A DNA stretch of 64,000 bases from Desulfobacter vibrioformis DSM 8776 (GTDB lineage: Bacteria > Desulfobacterota > Desulfobacteria > Desulfobacterales > Desulfobacteraceae): assembly GCF_000745975.1 (NCBI RefSeq), contig NZ_JQKJ01000020.1, positions 29,386 through 93,385 on the forward strand, written 5' to 3'. Below, piece by piece: positions 60,077 through 64,000 of this stretch; the stretch's first letter is position 1; every line of letters begins with the position of its first letter. A program made the translations under genes and the position numbers. The notes below the pieces were generated by a model, which searched no databases, had not been told where the DNA came from, and worked only from the letters and a program-made list of their open reading frames with translations.

Positions 60077-61215
60077 AAATCCTGGTATACTGCCAGCATG
60101 TTTTGGGCATGGGCCATTTTTTCCGCACCCTGGAAATTCTCAAGGCACTGAAAGGCCATGATATTATCCTGGTCACCGGCGGCAAAGCGCTTCCGGCAGT
60201 AATTCCGGCGTATATCCGTAAGGTCTCTCTTCCCGGCCTGATGATGGACAAAGCGTTCTCAGGGCTGTACAGCCCTGTGCCGGGAAAAAATGTTAACCAG
60301 ATCAAGGGGCTGCGAAAGAAGGCCCTCATGGAGCTTGTACAAGCAGAGCAGCCCGATGTGTTTGTGGTAGAGCTGTATCCGTTTGGCAGAAAAGCCTTTT
60401 CCTTTGAACTGGAACCGGTTCTGGAACGTCTTGCTAAAAGGTCTGGCTGCCGGGTGGTCTGCAGTGTCAGGGATCTCCTTGTGGAAAAAAAGGATACCGC
60501 AGCCTACGAAGCCCGGGTGGTAGACCGTCTCAACCGATATTTCAACCTGGTCCTCATCCATTCGGACCCAAACCTGATTTGCCTGGACCAGACATTTTCA
60601 AGGTTGGATGCCATCCGAATACCCATTGCCTACACCGGATTTGTCACCCCTTTCCCGGACAGGGTACGGGCCCATGCCATTCGAAAAAAATTATTAAAGG
60701 GTGATGCAGACACCCTGATCGTGGCAGGGGCAGGCAGCGGCAGCGTGGGTCAAAGGTTGCTCAGGGCTGCCGCTGCAGCCTCTCCCCGCCTGGATTCCGG
60801 GAGTAAAACCATCCTGGTCACCGGCCCCTATATGGAAAAAGAGATCCGAAAAGAACTTGCGAACCAATCCAGTACCGCCCTCAGGGTATTCCGCTTTTTC
60901 CAGCACTTTGTGGATCTGCTGGCTGCCGCGGATCTGGTCTTAAGCATGGGCGGGTACAACACGCTTATGAACTGCCTGGCCGCCCAAACACCATGCCTGG
61001 CCCTGCCCTTTGACCAGAATCGGGAACAAGGATTGAGAATCCGCTCCTTGGGAACATCCTTAGGCATCCAGCGCCTTGGGCCCCGGGACCTGTCCCCGGA
61101 CCGGCTGGCCCGGCGGATCAAAAAAATGCTGGCCCATCCGCATACCCAAGGGAACCGGCCCGACTTGGACGGGGCTGCCAGGGCTGCCCGGATGATCTTG
61201 GGAGATCTGTCATGA
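60073..61215 (+). CDS. MurG-like (GT-B, COG4671-type) glycosyltransferase
   Basis: A 380-residue GT-B transferase with the N-terminal signature YCQHVLGMGHFFRTLEILKAL, a middle segment VFVVELYPFGRKAFSFEL typical of COG4671 proteins, and the donor motif ADLVLSMGGYNTLMNCLA. It is related to the enzyme encoded at 55982-57151. ATGA overlap couples it to the phosphatase gene. It probably acts in the same glycan assembly line. Confidence 0.87.
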   Translation: MKILVYCQHVLGMGHFFRTLEILKALKGHDIILVTGGKALPAVIPAYIRKVSLPGLMMDKAFSGLYSPVPGKNVNQIKGLRKKALMELVQAEQPDVFVVELYPFGRKAFSFELEPVLERLAKRSGCRVVCSVRDLLVEKKDTAAYEARVVDRLNRYFNLVLIHSDPNLICLDQTFSRLDAIRIPIAYTGFVTPFPDRVRAHAIRKKLLKGDADTLIVAGAGSGSVGQRLLRAAAAASPRLDSGSKTILVTGPYMEKEIRKELANQSSTALRVFRFFQHFVDLLAAADLVLSMGGYNTLMNCLAAQTPCLALPFDQNREQGLRIRSLGTSLGIQRLGPRDLSPDRLARRIKKMLAHPHTQGNRPDLDGAARAARMILGDLS

Positions 61216-62003
61216 GCCGTCCTCAACCCTCCCGGATCTATGGGGACATGCCCCCCTGGAATCTGAACAAATTTAGCCGACACCTGGATGCATCACTGGA
61301 AAAAATCCCTGAAACAGGCAGCCTGGTCTATTTCAGGGCAGATGATGCCGGCGTTCCAGGCCAAAACTGGGACAGACTGGTCCGGCTTTTTATGGCCCAC
61401 CAAATGCCGTTGAATATCGCATTGGTCCCTGCCTGGCTCAGCCCTGACCGCTGGCAGGCCCTGGCACCGGACGCCTATAAGGCAGGGAATTTATTCTGCT
61501 GGCACCAGCACGGATGGCGGCATGTCAATCATGAAACCCAGGGAAAAAACCAGGAATTCGGGCCAGGACGGCCAGACCATGGCCTCGCATTTGACCTGAA
61601 ATCAGGTTCCCGGAAAATGAAAAAGTTCCTGGGAAAGCATTTCTTCCGGGCATTCACCCCACCATGGAACCGGTGCGACAGCCGCACCCTGGATCATCTT
61701 AAACGTCTAAGTTTTGCTGCTGTTTCCAGGGATATTGGTGCCTCTCCCCAGGCACAACTGCCTGAATTCCCGGTTCATGTGGACCTGCACACCCGCAAAG
61801 ACAAGGATATTCTGGGGGGTAGAATGCAGTTGTCCCTGGAGCTGGAACAGGTTCTGGGCACAGGTGTCTGCGGCATCATGCTCCATCACAGGCGAATGAA
61901 CCCAAGGGCATTTGAATGCCTGGACCTGATCCTGGCCCGGTTCCGGCAGGCCAGAAATATCACCCCACTCACATTCAGGCAGTTGATCTCCCATGGCAAT
62001 TGA
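61212..62003 (+). CDS. Polysaccharide-deacetylase-like (NodB-fold) protein
   Basis: A 263-residue protein with NodB-fold motifs. The catalytic Asp pair is in YFRADDAGVPG, the metal-binding His pair in WHQHGWRHVNHE, and the FTPPWNRCD segment matches the R-x-P-x-W/Y motif. Late HH (IMLHHRRMN) fits the final His motif. Such enzymes remove N- or O-acetyl groups from glycans. No signal peptide is seen, so it may act on an intracellular intermediate. It overlaps both neighbours. Confidence 0.8.
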   Translation: MSRPQPSRIYGDMPPWNLNKFSRHLDASLEKIPETGSLVYFRADDAGVPGQNWDRLVRLFMAHQMPLNIALVPAWLSPDRWQALAPDAYKAGNLFCWHQHGWRHVNHETQGKNQEFGPGRPDHGLAFDLKSGSRKMKKFLGKHFFRAFTPPWNRCDSRTLDHLKRLSFAAVSRDIGASPQAQLPEFPVHVDLHTRKDKDILGGRMQLSLELEQVLGTGVCGIMLHHRRMNPRAFECLDLILARFRQARNITPLTFRQLISHGN

Positions 62004-63000
62004 GAAAACGTTTCACCCCCCTGCCCTGGGTTTTTTCCTAATTCTATTGCTGATGGCATGGAACCAGACCGCAGATGCCGGTGAGCCGTGGAATTTCTAC
62101 GGGGAGCTTGAATTTGACTCCTTTATCGAGGATTCCGATGAAGGGCCGGGAGGCCGTACCCTGGACTTTGGTATTGAAAAGATACAACTCGGAGCCAAAT
62201 ACAGGGAAGGCCGCCGAAAAGCCAGGTTCGAACTGGGTCAGAAGGGTGACATAAGGCGGTTGTGGGGCGAATATAAATTCGGCAAGATCTGGTTCCTGGC
62301 GGGCAAGGACTATACACCGGTGTACATGGACTATTGTCTGGATGACTACGGCGGGCTTTCCGCAGGACGGCGGGCCATGCTTCGACTGCGGTACAAGGGC
62401 TTTAAAATTGCCGCCATTGAGCCCAGGCTCAAAACCCTGGGAGTCAGCGGGGCATCCAAAGAGGTCAAACTGCCCAAAATGGAAATCAGCTACAACTTTG
62501 CCAAAGGGCCCCTGGGCATTGAAGCAGCAGCAGGATTCAACCGATACACGCTCAAGTCCGCCAGTGGAAATTATGATGTCAACTCATGGGTGCTGGGCCT
62601 TGGACTGGACATGGCATGGGGGCCTTTGTACCTGGGCGGCAGCATCCACACCAGCCAAAATCCCGGGCCCTACGGCCTCTATTCAGCCACGGACGGCAAT
62701 CCGGTAATCAGCGGATCACAGGTCCATGCCAACGATAATTTCGGCTATGCCTTCATGGTCCTGTACCGGATTCGGGACAATTTGATGATTGAAACCGGCT
62801 GGGGGCAGAGCCGCAACCGTGTTGACACGGCACCGGGCAGGGACATGGCAGAGTCTTTATATTTACTGCTCCACTACGCCCCGGTCCAGGGTCTGTGGAT
62901 TAGACCGGAGATTGGAATCCGGGACTATGAGGCGGGGCTCCAGGGTCTTCCGAAATCCCGGACCCTGTATTATGGCATCAAGTGGAAGGTAAATTTTTAG
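61993..63000 (+). CDS. Outer-membrane beta-barrel (porin-like) protein
   Basis: A 335-residue protein with a signal peptide (hydrophobic FFLILLLMAW, cleavage probably after TADAG) and alternating hydrophobic/polar strands rich in Gly and aromatic residues throughout. It ends in Phe (KWKVNF), as outer-membrane barrels do. Family is not obvious by eye. Its start lies inside the end of the deacetylase gene, so it belongs to the operon and is a natural outer-membrane exit or anchor for the exported glycan. Confidence 0.78.
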   Translation: MAIEKTFHPPALGFFLILLLMAWNQTADAGEPWNFYGELEFDSFIEDSDEGPGGRTLDFGIEKIQLGAKYREGRRKARFELGQKGDIRRLWGEYKFGKIWFLAGKDYTPVYMDYCLDDYGGLSAGRRAMLRLRYKGFKIAAIEPRLKTLGVSGASKEVKLPKMEISYNFAKGPLGIEAAAGFNRYTLKSASGNYDVNSWVLGLGLDMAWGPLYLGGSIHTSQNPGPYGLYSATDGNPVISGSQVHANDNFGYAFMVLYRIRDNLMIETGWGQSRNRVDTAPGRDMAESLYLLLHYAPVQGLWIRPEIGIRDYEAGLQGLPKSRTLYYGIKWKVNF

Positions 63001-63741
63001 AGGCGTCAGTGAGAGGATCGGAGGCCCCTTGATTAAAACTCATTAGATAGCTCATGTTGTGTTCCAGGGTCTTTTAGGGGTTTATAATTATAACTATATG
63101 AGATATATTACGAAACAATCACACCTTACAGTATAAAAAAAATGATTTCTTGGCCAAGAAAATTTATAAAGATTTGGGTGTGGCTGAGTGCTGAACAATA
63201 TCAGAGGTGCCCTGTTTTTTAATTGCCTGGCCGGTGGTCGGGCTGGCGAGGAAGTTGGATTTTTGATTTAAGTCGTTTCAATTTAAAAAAGTAATAGACA
63301 GAATCTGTCCATAACCACTGTGGAGGGGGGTGATAACTGAGGGGCAAAACATGTTATAAGTCTGTGCCGGGTGGAATGACTTGGTGGGTGGGAGGCTTGG
63401 TTTCTAGGCCGATTTCAAAGTTGTTTTGATGTGCGGACTTTAACCGGACTTTTATCGTACTTTCTCCAAAGCAACATGGTACTTCCCCTTACCCTATTAT
63501 ATAAAAATGCGTTTTTCAAGCCCCTCTTTCTCACCCTGGTTTGCCCGGATAGGGATGATTGAAAGGCACTTTTTTATGTCCTGCTAAATTTTGTTCTCAT
63601 CCCTTTACACCTGGATGCGAAAAAGCTATTTTTAAAGTTATTTTGATGAGGACTTCCCCACATGTCTATCATAATTCTATTATCACAAGGAGGGTTTTAT
63701 CCGATAAACCCTTGATTTGAGCTTCATACAACTTATGGTGC
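63001..63741. other. Long AT-rich intergenic region between glycan operon and transposase
   Basis: About 740 bases with no convincing coding frame, tRNA or terminator that I can support. Around 63590-63660 there are GTTCTCATC and GATGAGGAC, which are partly complementary and may lie at the edge of the insertion element whose transposase follows. The rest shows nothing recognisable. Confidence 0.4.
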
Positions 63742-64000
63742 TCACCCGCTATTACTTTGATTATGAAACGGCTCAAATTTAGCGGTCAGAAGCTCTCGAA
63801 ATGTCCAAACATGATTCGTCAGTCCGGCAGCCATTCCAGGGGTTCGATGTTGCCACTTGGGGTGAATCAATCCCAAGGCGGATGTTTCCTGCTCAGACAA
63901 AGGTAAGCGCAAACTCATATGTGGCCTGGCAAAATTATAGAAGGCTTGAAAGAAGGTCACACGCCGTCTCATTTGGGCCCGATCCTTACAGAAACACTGG
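63742..64000 (-). mobile_element. Transposase gene, 3' part (rve-type integrase core); 5' part outside window
   Basis: Minus-strand frame open to the window edge. The visible ~86 residues contain FFQAFYNFARPHMSLRLPL and WQHRTPGMAAGLTNHVWT followed by ELLTAKF, the typical C-terminal end of rve-type DDE transposases (N-F-x-R-P-H-x-S-L and TPAMAAGLTxHxWT). The catalytic Asp and Glu residues would lie further upstream, outside the window. The terminal inverted repeat at this end cannot be assigned with confidence. Confidence 0.85.

Overview
The window reads like the chromosome of an anaerobic sulfate-reducing bacterium of the Desulfobacterota, most likely Desulfobacteraceae-like. Pointers are an alternative siroheme-dependent heme pathway (ahbC-hemB-ahbD), a DsrP-like membrane subunit, an MvhD/HdrC-type electron-transfer protein beside a D-lactate-dehydrogenase-like flavoprotein, a PPi-type phosphofructokinase and many sensory proteins (two chemoreceptors, two GGDEF proteins, several sigma-54 activators). 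The genus assignment is inference; no rRNA or marker comparison was possible.

Layout. 1-1.9 kb: end of gap, tpiA, secG and tRNA-Leu(GAG). 1.9-7.2 kb: a small CxxC protein, then a ClpX-like AAA+ ATPase translationally coupled to ahbC-hemB-ahbD. 7.2-10.2 kb: a Cache-GGDEF protein and a CZB-tailed chemoreceptor. 10.7-15.3 kb: a large STAND-TPR-BTAD regulator and a lone dsrP-like gene whose upstream region carries an 11-bp-period direct repeat next to a -10-like box. 15.3-21.2 kb: PPi-PFK, a second GGDEF protein, ftsY and a HigBA-like pair. 21.2-26.2 kb: a CPA antiporter, a Tat-type Fe-SOD and several small (partly Cys-rich) proteins with palindromes between them.

26.3-33.2 kb: a compact operon on the minus strand (53-aa charged protein, SpeD-like pyruvoyl decarboxylase, FemAB/GNAT acyltransferase, ATP-grasp ligase, type III PLP decarboxylase) preceded by a textbook sigma-54 promoter and divergent from a sigma-54 activator plus a C39-like protein. 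No known pathway fits it exactly. 33.6-37.5 kb: a lactate racemase-like gene, an Fe-S/MvhD fusion protein and a GlcD-type flavoprotein. 38.3-49.9 kb: gabT-gabD-histidine kinase-response regulator followed by livKHMGF. Both units have sigma-54-like promoters, which suggests a self-controlled regulon for GABA or a related amino acid. A chemoreceptor and an isochorismatase-like hydrolase follow.

52.6-63.0 kb: ten overlapping or abutting genes (FkbM methyltransferase, ABC exporter with an enlarged nucleotide-binding domain, second methyltransferase, four glycosyltransferases, a histidine phosphatase, a polysaccharide-deacetylase-like protein and an outer-membrane barrel). They look like an uncharacterised system that makes and exports a methylated glycan or glycolipid. 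The window ends in the 3' part of a transposase gene.
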